64,000 nt of DNA, from the NCBI RefSeq assembly GCF_014932895.1, contig NZ_JACYOF010000012.1, positions 262 to 64,261 on the forward strand, in the 5' to 3' direction. Within the stretch, counting starts at the first letter, position 1; every line of letters begins with the position of its first letter. Positions 47,057-56,643 of this stretch are shown here, one piece after another. Below the pieces are notes generated by a model, which was not told where the DNA came from, did not search any database, and saw only the letters and a list, made by a program, of their open reading frames with translations. This DNA comes from Bacillus thuringiensis (lineage in GTDB: Bacteria > Bacillota > Bacilli > Bacillales > Bacillaceae_G). A program made the position numbers and the translations under genes.

Positions 47057-47131
47057 CTCCATCCCGCTTTTTTAATAAAAAAATACATATATTACGCATA
47101 TATGTTGAATATTTAACTTCCGTATTTAAAC

Positions 47132-47169
47132 AAAAATCCTGTTTTTAATTTTATTAAAAACAGGATTTT
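47132..47169 (-). terminator. argR terminator
   Basis: AAAATCCTGTTTTTAAT / ATTAAAAACAGGATTTT hairpin with short loop. Confidence 0.85.
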
Positions 47170-47173
47170 GCAT

Positions 47174-47623
47174 TTAAATTATTAAATTTAATCTTTCTTC
47201 TAAAATCTCCCTATCTGATTTCGACTGAGAAATTATAAGGCATGTATCATTTCCACATATACATCCTATTTTTTCTTTCCACTCTAACTCATCAAACAAA
47301 ACACCAATAACATGTGCATTACCAGGTAATGTTTTAATAACCATTAATTGATCTACACAATCAATTTTTACAACAACCTCTCGTAATTTTTTCTTTAACT
47401 TTATATCCGTTTGTAGATGCTCTTTTGAAAAAATTTTATATATCATTAATCCTTCTTGAGAAGGTACCTTCGTTAAGTTTAACTCGCGAATATCTCGAGA
47501 AACCGTAGCTTGTGTTACTAATACATCTTTTTCTGCTAACAATTCTACTAATCTTTCTTGCTTATCTATTTCATACTCCTTTACAAATTGTTTAATTAAT
47601 CGTTGTCTTTTTTCTTTTTTCAT
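47174..47623 (-). CDS. argR: Arginine repressor/activator ArgR (AhrC family)
   Basis: A 149-residue regulator: N-terminal winged HTH (KQERLVELLAEKDVLVTQATVSRDIRELNLTKV) and a C-terminal oligomerisation/arginine-binding domain with GNAHVIGVLFDELEWKEKIGCICGNDTCLII (the GN-A..G..D and GxDT motifs). ATG at 47623 after AAGGGGTGTCTTTT. Gene directly upstream of arcA, which suggests local control of arginine catabolism; a genome-wide AhrC probably exists elsewhere. Confidence 0.93.
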   Translation of the reverse strand: MKKEKRQRLIKQFVKEYEIDKQERLVELLAEKDVLVTQATVSRDIRELNLTKVPSQEGLMIYKIFSKEHLQTDIKLKKKLREVVVKIDCVDQLMVIKTLPGNAHVIGVLFDELEWKEKIGCICGNDTCLIISQSKSDREILEERLNLII

Positions 47624-47740
47624 AAAAGACACCCCTTTTCATATTATAGCTCGCTATAATTTTCATCCGAAAGGGACAGAAAAGAATGTTGCGGAAACGT
47701 TCATAGTTTATATCTTTTAACTATAGATATTAAATCTAGC

Positions 47741-47776
47741 TAAAAAAGAGAAGAACAGCATTCTGTTCTTCTCTTT
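47741..47776 (-). terminator. Terminator of the second chemoreceptor gene
   Basis: AAAGAGAAGAACAG / CTGTTCTTCTCTTT with short loop. Confidence 0.85.
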
Positions 47777-49067
47777 ACATTGAAAATCGTTCAATTGTTT
47801 GTTTCAAGTCCATTGCTTGCTTCTCTAAATCTTTTAATAATTGATCAATTGCTACCATATTTTTAGACTGTTGCAGCGTCACACGCGCCACTTCTTGTGA
47901 ACCAGCTGACGTTTCCTCAGCAATTGCTGCTACAGCTTTTGTTTGTGCTCCTGTTTGATGGATGTGACTCACTTGTTCATTCATATAGCTACTAATTTTC
48001 TTGGTTGCATCGGCTACTTCTATAACACTTGATGACATTTCTTTTAAAATTAATTCTGTAGCTTCTCCGCGCTTTGCCTCTTCTTTAGCTATTTTCACTT
48101 GCTCTGTCATCTTCATGGCAACTTGTTGCACCTCATCTTGCATATTCCGTAATAACTGCGATATGTTTCTTGCAGAATGATTGCTTTCATCGGCAAGTTT
48201 ACGAACTTCTTCTGCTACAACCGCAAAGCCTCTTCCATGCTCTCCTGCACGAGCTGCTTCAATAGATGCATTTAATGCTAATAAATTCGTTTGACTAGCA
48301 ATCTCACTCACAACAGAAACAATATGTTCTACTTGTTTCATTCGTTCTTCTAACTTCTGTACATTTTGCATCGAATCTTCATTTTCTCTCGCCAATGTTT
48401 GAATACCTTGGATTAAAGATGTAAAAACACGTGTACTTTGACCTAAAGCTTGAACCATTTCTGAAGACAACTCATCAGACTGTTTTGCTTTTTCCTCTAC
48501 CTCCCTCGCAATAGAGATCGTTGTATCAACAGTAGAAACAATCGCTTGAATCGATGCTGCCGATTGCTCAGCCCCGGAAGAAATCTCTGTAAGGGTCTCA
48601 GATACACCTTGTGCTTGCTTGGTCGCTTCGCCTGTTTGTTTTCTAATTTGCTGAACTTGATTATTTGTATACGAAAATGTAGTATCAATATTTTTTACCA
48701 TACCCCTTAAGTTTCCTAGCATCCTATTAAATGCAACACTTAAAGATTTAATTTCATCATCTGTCTTTGGCAATAGGACATCTTCACGAATATCCCCCTC
48801 AGCCGCTTTCCTTGCCGCTTCCTCCAACTTCCGAAGTGGTTTAATTAAAAGTATGGCGGCCCCATATGCCAAAATTCCAGACCATACTACCCCTAATAAC
48901 ATAACGATAATATTATAAACAGTTTGACTTACATAAATTTGAAAATAATCGTAAATAACATAGATGAAAAATAAACTTGTTGAGTATGTAATTAAAGCCA
49001 AAATTGTAGTAAATAACATAAGCTGTATACGTAAACCAAAGGAAAATGTTTTCCTTTCTTTTTCCAT
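47775..49067 (-). CDS. Methyl-accepting chemotaxis protein without large external sensor
   Basis: A 430-residue receptor with two closely spaced helices (about 14-36 and 43-68) and only a few residues between them, so no extracytoplasmic sensor domain. A HAMP follows ([23 protein letters not shown]) and then an MA signalling domain with the tip [41 protein letters not shown]. It must sense an intramembrane or cytoplasmic cue. No riboswitch precedes it, unlike the receptor at 17834. Confidence 0.9.
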   Translation of the reverse strand: MEKERKTFSFGLRIQLMLFTTILALITYSTSLFFIYVIYDYFQIYVSQTVYNIIVMLLGVVWSGILAYGAAILLIKPLRKLEEAARKAAEGDIREDVLLPKTDDEIKSLSVAFNRMLGNLRGMVKNIDTTFSYTNNQVQQIRKQTGEATKQAQGVSETLTEISSGAEQSAASIQAIVSTVDTTISIAREVEEKAKQSDELSSEMVQALGQSTRVFTSLIQGIQTLARENEDSMQNVQKLEERMKQVEHIVSVVSEIASQTNLLALNASIEAARAGEHGRGFAVVAEEVRKLADESNHSARNISQLLRNMQDEVQQVAMKMTEQVKIAKEEAKRGEATELILKEMSSSVIEVADATKKISSYMNEQVSHIHQTGAQTKAVAAIAEETSAGSQEVARVTLQQSKNMVAIDQLLKDLEKQAMDLKQTIERFSM

Positions 49068-49275
49068 CTCTTCTTCCCCTCTCTTATAAGCAATATAAGT
49101 ACCACCTATATATTATTATCCATATTTTCGTTATAGAAAGATATAGGGATTTTAAAAACTACTATTTCTTTGAATATCAAATTCCACAAAAAAATAAAGG
49201 ATTCTGACAATTTATGACTAATAACAGAAATAAGGGACAAAATTTGTAAAATATATTTTTGACTGGGGGTTTTGT

Positions 49276-49998
49276 ATGATTCAAGTTCGAAATCTAGTAA
49301 AATCATTTGGCTCACTCGATGTTTTAAAAGGAATTGATTTAGAAGTAAAAGAAAAAGAAGTTGTTGTTTTAATTGGTGCCAGTGGTTCTGGAAAAAGTAC
49401 ATTACTTCGCTGTCTTAACTTTTTAGAAATGTACGATGAAGGTGAAGTTCATTTACAAGGTGAACGGATTGATCCAAAGCATTCAAATTTAAACAAGGTC
49501 CGTGAAAATGTCGGTATGGTTTTTCAGCACTTTAACCTCTTTCCTCATATGACCTCATTAGAAAACATCATAGAAGCACCTATTCACGTAAAAAAATTGG
49601 AGACAACAAATGCAAAGGAGATTGGAAATCAACTTCTCCAAAAAGTCGGCCTACAAGATAAGGCGGATGTAACTCCCCACCTACTTTCAGGTGGTCAAAA
49701 ACAACGCGTTGCAATTGCACGAGCTCTTGCTATGAACCCTAAAATTATGCTATTTGACGAACCTACCTCAGCCTTAGACCCTGAACTTGTTGGAGAAGTA
49801 TTACAAGTTATGAAAGACCTTGCTGAAGAAGGAATGACGATGGTTATTGTTACTCATGAAATGAATTTCGCAAGAGATGTAGCTGATCGCGTCATCTTTA
49901 TGGATAATGGAAAAATTGTAGAGGATGCTCCGCCCGAACAATTTTTCTCAGCTCCATCACATGAACGGGCAAAACAATTTTTACGCAATATTTTATAA
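49276..49998 (+). CDS. Polar amino-acid ABC transporter ATPase
   Basis: A 240-residue PAAT-family ATPase: [20 protein letters not shown]-loop, [49 protein letters not shown]. The signatures are those of GlnQ/ArtP-type ATPases. First of three adjacent genes (ATPase, binding protein, permease) forming one transporter. GGGGGTTTTGT precedes the ATG. Confidence 0.93.
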   Translation: MIQVRNLVKSFGSLDVLKGIDLEVKEKEVVVLIGASGSGKSTLLRCLNFLEMYDEGEVHLQGERIDPKHSNLNKVRENVGMVFQHFNLFPHMTSLENIIEAPIHVKKLETTNAKEIGNQLLQKVGLQDKADVTPHLLSGGQKQRVAIARALAMNPKIMLFDEPTSALDPELVGEVLQVMKDLAEEGMTMVIVTHEMNFARDVADRVIFMDNGKIVEDAPPEQFFSAPSHERAKQFLRNIL

Positions 49999-50119
49999 GC
50001 GAACTACCATTTCACATGTAAAGAAATATATTCATACGGTGCACAACTAATTGTCCAAATAAAATATCTCGATAACATACTTAAAACCATCCGTATGATC
50101 AATTTATAGGAGGGGTTTT

Positions 50120-50914
50120 ATGAAAAAAAAATTACTAGCCATTGTTGCGAGCATTACGCTATGTACATCCTTCATACTAGGAGCCTGTAGCAAGGAGAGC
50201 TCTACTACTTCATCAAATAGTGAAAAGGAGTTTCGTTATGCAATGAGCGGATTATACAAACCCTTTAACTATAAAGAAAATGACGGAAAACTTGTCGGAT
50301 TTGATATAGAAATAGGTGAGGCACTTGCTAAAAAAATGAATATGAAGCCCACTCCCATTACAAACCCATGGGAAACGCTAATTCAAGGCCTCCAAGCGAA
50401 AAAATATGATGCAATACTAGGCAGTATGGCCATTACAGAAGATCGCTTAAAAGCGGTTAATTTTTCGAACCCTTATTATCGCTCTGGTGCCCAAATTTTT
50501 GTAGCTAAAAAGAATACATCGATCTCTTCTCCAGAAGACTTAAAAGGTAAAAAAATTGGTGTTGTAAAAGCTAGTACCTTTAAAAATCTTGTTGCAAAAT
50601 ATACAGATCAAATTACAGAATACGACAGTGATATTACCGCTCTTATGGACTTAGAGCCTGGACGTGTTGACGCAGTAATCACTGATCAAATGGTTGGTCT
50701 ACGTATGATCAAAGAAGGAAAATCCAACATAAAAGAAGCTGGAAAACCATTAAATCTTGATGAAATGGGAATCGCTATTCGCAAGGACGATAAAGAAATG
50801 GTTGAAAAAGTAAATAAAGCTTTAGATGAAATCATTAAAGATGGCACGTATGAAAAAATCAGTAAAAAATGGTTTGGCCGTAATATTCTTGGGGAAGAGG
50901 CAAAAGCGAAGTAA
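50120..50914 (+). CDS. Amino-acid-binding lipoprotein (SBP_bac_3)
   Basis: A 264-residue binding protein: lipobox LGAC at about residue 20, then the family 3 solute-binding core FRYAMSGLYKPFNYKENDGKLVGFDIEIGEALAKKM and AILGSMAITEDRLKAVNFSNPYYRSGAQIFV. The residues chelating the alpha-amino acid (DxxxRxxxVDFS-like motif) are present. Ligand (glutamine, cystine or other) cannot be fixed. Second gene of the transporter. Confidence 0.92.
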   Translation: MKKKLLAIVASITLCTSFILGACSKESSTTSSNSEKEFRYAMSGLYKPFNYKENDGKLVGFDIEIGEALAKKMNMKPTPITNPWETLIQGLQAKKYDAILGSMAITEDRLKAVNFSNPYYRSGAQIFVAKKNTSISSPEDLKGKKIGVVKASTFKNLVAKYTDQITEYDSDITALMDLEPGRVDAVITDQMVGLRMIKEGKSNIKEAGKPLNLDEMGIAIRKDDKEMVEKVNKALDEIIKDGTYEKISKKWFGRNILGEEAKAK

Positions 50915-50941
50915 GCTAGCCATTCAAAGATTCAATAAATC

Positions 50942-50970
50942 ATACCCCACTTTTCATGTGGGGTATTTCA
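50942..50970 (+). terminator. Terminator-like hairpin between binding protein and permease genes
   Basis: ATACCCCAC, 7-nt loop, GTGGGGTAT followed by TTTCATT. Partial termination would give more binding protein than permease. Confidence 0.6.
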
Positions 50971-51007
50971 TTCCCTACTAAAATCCATACAATATGAGGT
51001 GAAACGC

Positions 51008-51700
51008 ATGTATGAAATTTTTATCTCTACCTATCCCACACTCTTAAAGGCTACTATTGTCACATTACAATTAACATTAACCTCCCTATTACTCGGTTCA
51101 TTAATTGGGTTATTATTTGCTTTCTTTCGAATCTCTAACAATAAAGTTTTAAATAGTATCGCTCATGTATATATCGCCATTATTCGTGGTACACCTTTAA
51201 TTGTTCAAATCGCGATTCTCTATTTTGGTATTACATCTGTTGTTGTTTTCACCCCTTTTTGGGCAGGTGCAATTGCTTTAGCAGTTCATAATGGTGCATA
51301 TATTACTGAAATTTTCCGTGGCTCCATTCAATCCGTCGACAGGGGACAATTGGAAGCTGCTCGCTCTTTAGGTATGCCTTACCCTTTAGCTATGCGCCGG
51401 ATTATATTACCACAAGCATTCCGTCTGTCTCTTCCTCCTCTAGGGAATCAATTTATTATTGGATTAAAAGATTCTTCACTTGTTGCTTACGTAGGGCTAT
51501 CCGAATTATGGGGATCAGGCCTATCAATTGCCGCAGGTAACTTCCAACAATTAGATACATATATAATCGTTGGTTTATACTATCTCGTACTTGTTCTTCT
51601 ATTTACTTATTTTGTTAATCTTTTAGAAAAACGACTTCAACGAAAAGAGACTAACTCTATCCAAGTCCATACAAAAAATAAAAAAGAAGTTTCTTTATAA
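51008..51700 (+). CDS. Polar amino-acid ABC transporter permease
   Basis: A 230-residue HisM-type permease with five membrane helices and the EAA loop DRGQLEAARSLGMPYPLAMRRIILPQAFR-SLPPLGNQ. The ATG at 51008 is preferred because GAGGTGAAACGC ends just before it; a GTG three codons earlier overlaps the ribosome binding site. Only one permease gene, so a homodimer is likely. Confidence 0.92.
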   Translation: MYEIFISTYPTLLKATIVTLQLTLTSLLLGSLIGLLFAFFRISNNKVLNSIAHVYIAIIRGTPLIVQIAILYFGITSVVVFTPFWAGAIALAVHNGAYITEIFRGSIQSVDRGQLEAARSLGMPYPLAMRRIILPQAFRLSLPPLGNQFIIGLKDSSLVAYVGLSELWGSGLSIAAGNFQQLDTYIIVGLYYLVLVLLFTYFVNLLEKRLQRKETNSIQVHTKNKKEVSL

Positions 51701-51702
51701 GA

Positions 51703-51733
51703 AAAAGCAAGCCATCTTAGGCTTGCTTTTTCG
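51703..51733. terminator. Terminator between convergent permease and desaturase genes
   Basis: AAAAAGCAAGCC, 6-nt loop, GGCTTGCTTTTT, usable on both strands. Confidence 0.85.
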
Positions 51734-51753
51734 CTGCAAAAATATATCAACTT

Positions 51754-52839
51754 TTACTGATTTACTTTTTTAATACTTTCTTTTTCCTCTATATGTTCCT
51801 CACGATATGAAATATTATGAGGATCTAATCCATTTCCTAAAGAACCGTAGAAATGTTCTTTATGCGGATCAATTAACTCACTTCCTTGATAGTATACACG
51901 TGGTGTATTCCATAGCGCCGCCAAAGCTTTTGTCATTGGCATCTCATGATAGCGTTCCGGCCACATTTCTTTAATTTTCTCTTTTACTAACGGATAGTAT
52001 TTAGAGCTCATAGCAGGAAACAGATGATGTTCTGTATGATATGAGAAATTGAAATGTAAAACATCTACCCAGCGCGGCACTGTTACTGATAAACAGTTTG
52101 CTAACGGATCATTTACTGGAACAATTGGATTTAAGCGGTGATTTGTTGCGATATATGCCATTACAATAAAGTTAGCAATTAACAACGGAATCACATATGC
52201 AAATAACCATTTTGCAGGTCCCATAATAAACAATAAGCTAATCCAAACCGTCCAAGGCAAAAGAAGTTGAAGCCATACAGATTTTTGATTCGATGACTTA
52301 AACTCTTTTATAAAATGAAAGAACATTCGAGTCGAATGCAATGTAAATTGAATTGTTAATGACAGAAAACTAAAGAATGAACGTACATGAAGGGGCATAC
52401 GATATACCCAACTTAAAAACTTACTCTTTTTAAGTTTCTCAAGTGTTGGCCATGCATCTGGATCATTCTCTTCATGCTGCGTATGAACATGGTGCGTTGC
52501 ATTATGCCATTTTCTCCAAAGCTTTGGCCCTGTTGATAGTGGCATAAATGCAATCGCGCCTAAGAAATCACGAAGCCATGCCTTTCTTACAACTGTTCCA
52601 TGTAAAATTTCATGCCCTAAAAACCCAAGTGAAGCAAAACATAATCCAAGAACAATCGCAATTCCTAGATTTGCCCACATATTCAATTCAAATACACCAA
52701 TCGCTATTAACCCCGCTAATGCCACAAGTAAATAAGCCAGTCCACCAAATAAACGAGTAGGCACTGGTTTAAATGCTTTTTTCGGCAAATGTGGTGATAC
52801 ACGTGCTGCATACCACCCAAACGTATGAAGCTCCTTCAT
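51754..52839 (-). CDS. Membrane fatty-acid desaturase
   Basis: A 361-residue di-iron acyl-lipid desaturase. Three histidine boxes: GHEILH (HxxxH; about residue 76), WHNATHH (HxxxHH; about 111) and HTEHH (HxxHH; about 277), with at least four hydrophobic segments between. Introduces a cis double bond into membrane phospholipid acyl chains, maintaining fluidity in the cold. Regioselectivity (delta-5 or delta-10 in B. cereus enzymes) cannot be decided here. A TTGACA-type promoter with an unusually long leader is visible upstream. Confidence 0.93.
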   Translation of the reverse strand: MKELHTFGWYAARVSPHLPKKAFKPVPTRLFGGLAYLLVALAGLIAIGVFELNMWANLGIAIVLGLCFASLGFLGHEILHGTVVRKAWLRDFLGAIAFMPLSTGPKLWRKWHNATHHVHTQHEENDPDAWPTLEKLKKSKFLSWVYRMPLHVRSFFSFLSLTIQFTLHSTRMFFHFIKEFKSSNQKSVWLQLLLPWTVWISLLFIMGPAKWLFAYVIPLLIANFIVMAYIATNHRLNPIVPVNDPLANCLSVTVPRWVDVLHFNFSYHTEHHLFPAMSSKYYPLVKEKIKEMWPERYHEMPMTKALAALWNTPRVYYQGSELIDPHKEHFYGSLGNGLDPHNISYREEHIEEKESIKKVNQ

Positions 52840-53420
52840 CCTTTTGCCCCTTTCTTATGCCGCGTCCTGCGCAACTTGCATATATTAATTGTTGCTTCCA
52901 GATTGATTTTACTAGGTGATCCAAAAAGCATTTATTATAAGGAAAATATACTCACTCTATCGTCACTTATTTTTCGCTTTTATTATCAATGAAAAACATT
53001 TCTCTTTTTACTCTCTATCAACCTTTCCACATGATGAATCATAACAATAGAATTTCTATATTGTCAACAACTTTTATGACCTAGTAATAAAAGTTGGTTA
53101 TACTTTTATAATTATACTTTATTTCACTAAAGAAAATGTATAGATTTCATAAGGATTTATCCACTATATATAGACATTTCCTTAAACGCCATAGGCTCTA
53201 TCTCATTCAATAACTCTCTATGTAATCAACAAACAGAATCACTTGAATTTAGCTTTATATAAATCCTACTTCTTCATAATGCCCCACCTAATTAATTATA
53301 CTAAAATAATTTATACCCTCTTTTAATAAAAATAGACTTCTTCTAAAACAACACACATGAATTTTATATAATATGGAAATATTAAAAGGAAAATTGTTCT
53401 AAAATCAGGAGGTTTCCGCA
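52840..53420. other. Long intergenic region: desaturase promoter and leader, promoter of the Rieske-FAD gene
   Basis: 581 bp, very AT-rich. Minus strand TTGACA (53067-53062), 18 bp, TATGAT (53043-53038) is a good promoter for the desaturase, implying a leader of about 190 nt. An inverted repeat CAACTTTTAT / ATAAAAGTTG (53068-53096, 9-nt spacer) directly abuts the -35 and may be an operator. On the plus strand TATAAT near 53376 may serve the downstream gene. Confidence 0.5.
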
Positions 53421-54947
53421 ATGACAAGTGATACATTTCCACAACTGCCACTATCTTATTGGATTGAATCTACTCAGTTTCCTGCTTTCCCTCGTTTATC
53501 CGAAAATATAAAGACGAAAGTTGCTATTATCGGTGCTGGTATTACAGGTATTACTACTGCCTATTTACTTGCAAAAGAAGGCATCGATGTCGTTTTAATT
53601 GATTCTGGTCGTATTTTAAACGGGACGACTGGGCATACAACAGCGAAAGTAACAGCACAACATGATCTTATTTATGATGAATTAATAAATCATTTCGGTG
53701 TGGAAAAGGCCGGGCTTTACTATGAATCAAATAATCATGCTCTACAATTCATAAATGAAACTGTTCAAACATATAAAATCGACTGTAATTTCTCAAATGA
53801 GGATTCATATTTATATACAACTACTGATCAGGGATTAAGAAATTTATCGAAAGAATATGAAGCTTATCAAAAATTAAATATACCTTGCGACTATGTTCAA
53901 TCCTTAGCGATTCCTATTCCAGTACAATCTGCACTTGTCATGAAAAATCAAGCACAATTCCATCCCCTCCTTTATTTAAAAACACTTTTAGAAAAGTTTG
54001 TGGAGATGGGCGGCAAAGTTTATGAACAAACAACAGCTATGGATGTGGAAAAGGGAGATTATCCACAAATAATTACAAAGGATGGCCATCATATCACTTG
54101 TGAATATGTCGTCTCTTGTTCACATTTTCCTTTTTATGACGCTAATAGCTTTTTCTTTACGAGAATGTACGCAGAACGTTCCTACGCTCTTGCAATAAAA
54201 GCAAAAACGGATTATCCCGGTGGCATGTATTTAAGTATTGATGATCCAAAGCGCTCCTTACGCTATATAACAAACAATGGAGAAAAATTAATTTTGATTG
54301 GCGGAGAGAGTCATAAAACAGGACAAGGAATAAATACGATGCTTCATTATGAAGCACTCTATTCTTTTGCTGAAGCAACTTTTGGAATAGACGAAGTTCC
54401 TTATAGATGGTCAGCGCAAGATTTAATCACTCTAGATAAGCTTCCTTATATCGGACATATTAACGAAAGGAATCCAAATATATTTGTTGCAACTGGATAT
54501 CGCAAATGGGGAATGACAACTGGAACTGCTGCCGCTCATTTACTGAAGGACTCTATTTTAAAAGTCCACATTCCATATAAAGAACTATTTGCGCCATCAA
54601 GATTTCATGCAAATCCAGATATAAAAATATTCCTTTCTCAGAACATTGATGTTGCGAAACATTTAATTGAAGGGAAAATTGAAACCGCATTACGTAAACC
54701 AGAAGATCTCGAAGTTGGTGAAGGATCTGTCGTACATGTTAACGGTAAACGAGCAGGTGCTTATAAAGACAAAGAAGGAAAGTTACATATCGTCGATACA
54801 ACTTGTACACACCTCGGCTGCGAAGTTGAATGGAATAACGGCGATTGTACTTGGGATTGTCCTTGCCACGGTTCTCGTTTTTCAATTGATGGAGATGTTA
54901 TGGAAGGTCCAGCAGATCAACCATTAAAAAGAGTTGATAACGAGTAA
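53421..54947 (+). CDS. FAD-dependent oxidoreductase with C-terminal Rieske domain (YhfW-like)
   Basis: A 508-residue two-domain enzyme. N-terminal DAO-type FAD domain (residues about 30-390) with VAIIGAGITGITTAYLLAKEGIDVVLID (GxGxxG). C-terminal Rieske [2Fe-2S] domain (about 425-505) with CTHLGCEVEWNNGD and CPCHGSRFS (C-H and C-x2-H ligand pairs). This FAD+Rieske fusion is the YhfW family; the substrate is unknown. AGGAGGTTTCCGCA before the ATG; strong terminator behind. Confidence 0.92.
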   Translation: MTSDTFPQLPLSYWIESTQFPAFPRLSENIKTKVAIIGAGITGITTAYLLAKEGIDVVLIDSGRILNGTTGHTTAKVTAQHDLIYDELINHFGVEKAGLYYESNNHALQFINETVQTYKIDCNFSNEDSYLYTTTDQGLRNLSKEYEAYQKLNIPCDYVQSLAIPIPVQSALVMKNQAQFHPLLYLKTLLEKFVEMGGKVYEQTTAMDVEKGDYPQIITKDGHHITCEYVVSCSHFPFYDANSFFFTRMYAERSYALAIKAKTDYPGGMYLSIDDPKRSLRYITNNGEKLILIGGESHKTGQGINTMLHYEALYSFAEATFGIDEVPYRWSAQDLITLDKLPYIGHINERNPNIFVATGYRKWGMTTGTAAAHLLKDSILKVHIPYKELFAPSRFHANPDIKIFLSQNIDVAKHLIEGKIETALRKPEDLEVGEGSVVHVNGKRAGAYKDKEGKLHIVDTTCTHLGCEVEWNNGDCTWDCPCHGSRFSIDGDVMEGPADQPLKRVDNE

Positions 54948-54949
54948 AA

Positions 54950-54993
54950 AATAAAGAAGTTCAACAGGAATCCTGTTGAACTTCTTTATTTTC
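54950..54993 (+). terminator. Terminator after the Rieske-FAD gene
   Basis: A 19-bp stem (AAAGAAGTTCAACAGG and complement) with A and T flanks. Confidence 0.92.
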
Positions 54994-55009
54994 TATGACA
55001 CCTTTTCAG

Positions 55010-55082
55010 ATAAAGTGAAACTTTAATCAGTGGGGGTTTTGTTCATCCCCACTGATTATCAGCCCGCAAATAGCGGGATAAA
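55010..55082. repeat. bcr1-type repeat, copy 2 (shortest)
   Basis: A 63-bp body, GTGAAACTTTAATCAGTGGG to CCCGCAAATAGCGGG, with flanking direct repeats ATAAA (55010-55014, 55078-55082). An internal hairpin AATCAGTGGGG / CCCCACTGATT is complete. It lies directly before an MFS gene. Confidence 0.75.
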
Positions 55083-55157
55083 TTTCGACATTAAGAAGGA
55101 AAATCTTAACACTCAATAAAATAATATATTCATCTACAAATAAAAGGGGTGAATACT

Positions 55158-56459
55158 ATGCAACCTTCTGCTCCACCTCATCTAGAATCTACAAAAACCA
55201 TCTTTTCAAGCTCTATTACAAAACTTGTTGTTTTTATTTGTTGGCTAGCCATTCTAGCTGACGGATATGATTTAGGTATTTACGGTGCCGTTCTGCCAAA
55301 ACTCCTAGAAGACAACAGCTGGGCACTATCACCAGCCCACGCTGGAACAATTGCTAGCTATGCTTTATTCGGGATGTTTATTGGCGCTATTCTAGTTGGA
55401 ACCATTACAGATTTAATTGGACGTAAATGGACACTTATATGGTGTTTGGGCCTTTTTTCTATCACAATGGGCTTAGCCGCTATTGCTCCTTCTCCTGAAT
55501 TGTTTGGGCTATCTCGATTTATCGGAGGAATCGGATTAGGCGGTGTCATCCCAACAGCTTCAGCACTTACTGTTGAATATTCACCAAAAAAGCGACAATC
55601 TTTTATTTATGCTCTTATGTTTACCGGCTATCCTTTAGGTATCGTGTTAGGTGCTATTTTGTCCATGCTTATGTTAGAAGATTTCGGATGGAGAATTATG
55701 TTTGGCATTGGAATGATTCCACTACTCCTCATTCCTTTCATTATTCGTTATTTACCTGAGTCCATTCAATTTTTATTATCGCGTAATCGACAAGAAGAAG
55801 TGAAACAAATTCTTAGTCGCTTTCAAATTGAATTTCATGTAAAAGATGAAATTCCTGAAACGTCATCAAGTATACAAAAGAAAAATAGATTTCTTACTTT
55901 ATTCTCAAAAGAATACATAAAAGCAACGCTACTTTTTTGGACCACTTATATAATGGGAATGTTTTTAATATACGGTTTAAATACTTGGTTACCACAGATG
56001 ATGCGCCAAGCAGGATATCCACTTGGATCCAGTTTATCATTTCTACTTATGCTAAATATTACCGCAGCTATCGGCGCATTATTTGCTGGAGCAATTGCGG
56101 ATCGTATAGGAGCAAAAATTGTTATTAGCTTCTCCTATCTTATGGCAGCCATCTGCATTGGACTATTAACAATCAAACCATCTGTTACAATCATTTATCT
56201 TTTAATTGGTGTTGCTGGAATTGGATCAGTCGGTATTACTCAAATATTAAATGCATATGTAACACAATACTTCCCATCCCATATCCGCGCTACTTCCTTA
56301 GGATGGGGGCTTGGCCTTGGCCGAGTTGGTGCGATTGCTGGCCCTATTCTTGTCGGTATTATTATGACAATGCAATATGACTTAGCATGGAATTTTTACT
56401 TATTCGCCTTTGCAGGACTTATCGCAGCTATATCTGTTTTCTTTATTCCTACAAAATAA
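55158..56459 (+). CDS. MFS transporter, aromatic acid:H+ symporter (AAHS)-like
   Basis: A 433-residue, 12-helix carrier. ADGYDLGIYGAVLP in helix 1 and GTITDLIGRKW (motif A) plus RFIGGIGLGGVIPTASALTVEYSPKKRQ are AAHS-family signatures (PcaK, BenK and relatives), which import hydroxybenzoates and similar acids. No aromatic catabolism genes are nearby, so the ligand is open. The ATG at 55158 fits AAAGGGGTGAATACT. Its stop codon overlaps the left target repeat of bcr1 copy 3. Confidence 0.87.
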   Translation: MQPSAPPHLESTKTIFSSSITKLVVFICWLAILADGYDLGIYGAVLPKLLEDNSWALSPAHAGTIASYALFGMFIGAILVGTITDLIGRKWTLIWCLGLFSITMGLAAIAPSPELFGLSRFIGGIGLGGVIPTASALTVEYSPKKRQSFIYALMFTGYPLGIVLGAILSMLMLEDFGWRIMFGIGMIPLLLIPFIIRYLPESIQFLLSRNRQEEVKQILSRFQIEFHVKDEIPETSSSIQKKNRFLTLFSKEYIKATLLFWTTYIMGMFLIYGLNTWLPQMMRQAGYPLGSSLSFLLMLNITAAIGALFAGAIADRIGAKIVISFSYLMAAICIGLLTIKPSVTIIYLLIGVAGIGSVGITQILNAYVTQYFPSHIRATSLGWGLGLGRVGAIAGPILVGIIMTMQYDLAWNFYLFAFAGLIAAISVFFIPTK

Positions 56460-56610
56460 AGTGAAACTTTAATCAGTGGGAGGTTCATCCTCCACTGATT
56501 AATAGCCCACACCAATCGGGCGTTTACGGGCAGTTGACCTTCCACCTAACTTCTTCACTCCAGCCGAATTTTGAGGTGGGAGTCTTACTGCCCACAAATA
56601 GCGGGATCAA
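56456..56610. repeat. bcr1-type repeat, copy 3 (near full length)
   Basis: A 145-bp body (56461-56605) starting GTGAAACTTTAATCAGTGGG and ending CCCACAAATAGCGGG, containing the inner segment GGGCGTTTACGGGCAGTTGA missing from copies 1 and 2 and the AATTTTGAGGTGGGAGTCTT segment shared with copy 1. The left flank ATAAA spans the preceding stop codon; the right flank is ATCAA, so one repeat has decayed. Confidence 0.78.
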
Positions 56611-56643
56611 AAAGAGCACAAACTTACTTGTGCTCTTTTTGAT
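56611..56643 (-). terminator. Terminator overlapping the ycgL 3' end
   Basis: AAAAAGAGCACAAG, short loop, CTTGTGCTCTTTTT; the right arm includes the last ycgL codons. Confidence 0.85.

Noticed and set aside
49106-49402. 98-aa minus-strand ORF over the ABC ATPase start
   Set aside because: It overlaps an unambiguous ATPase gene on the other strand and has repetitive Leu/Phe-rich composition.
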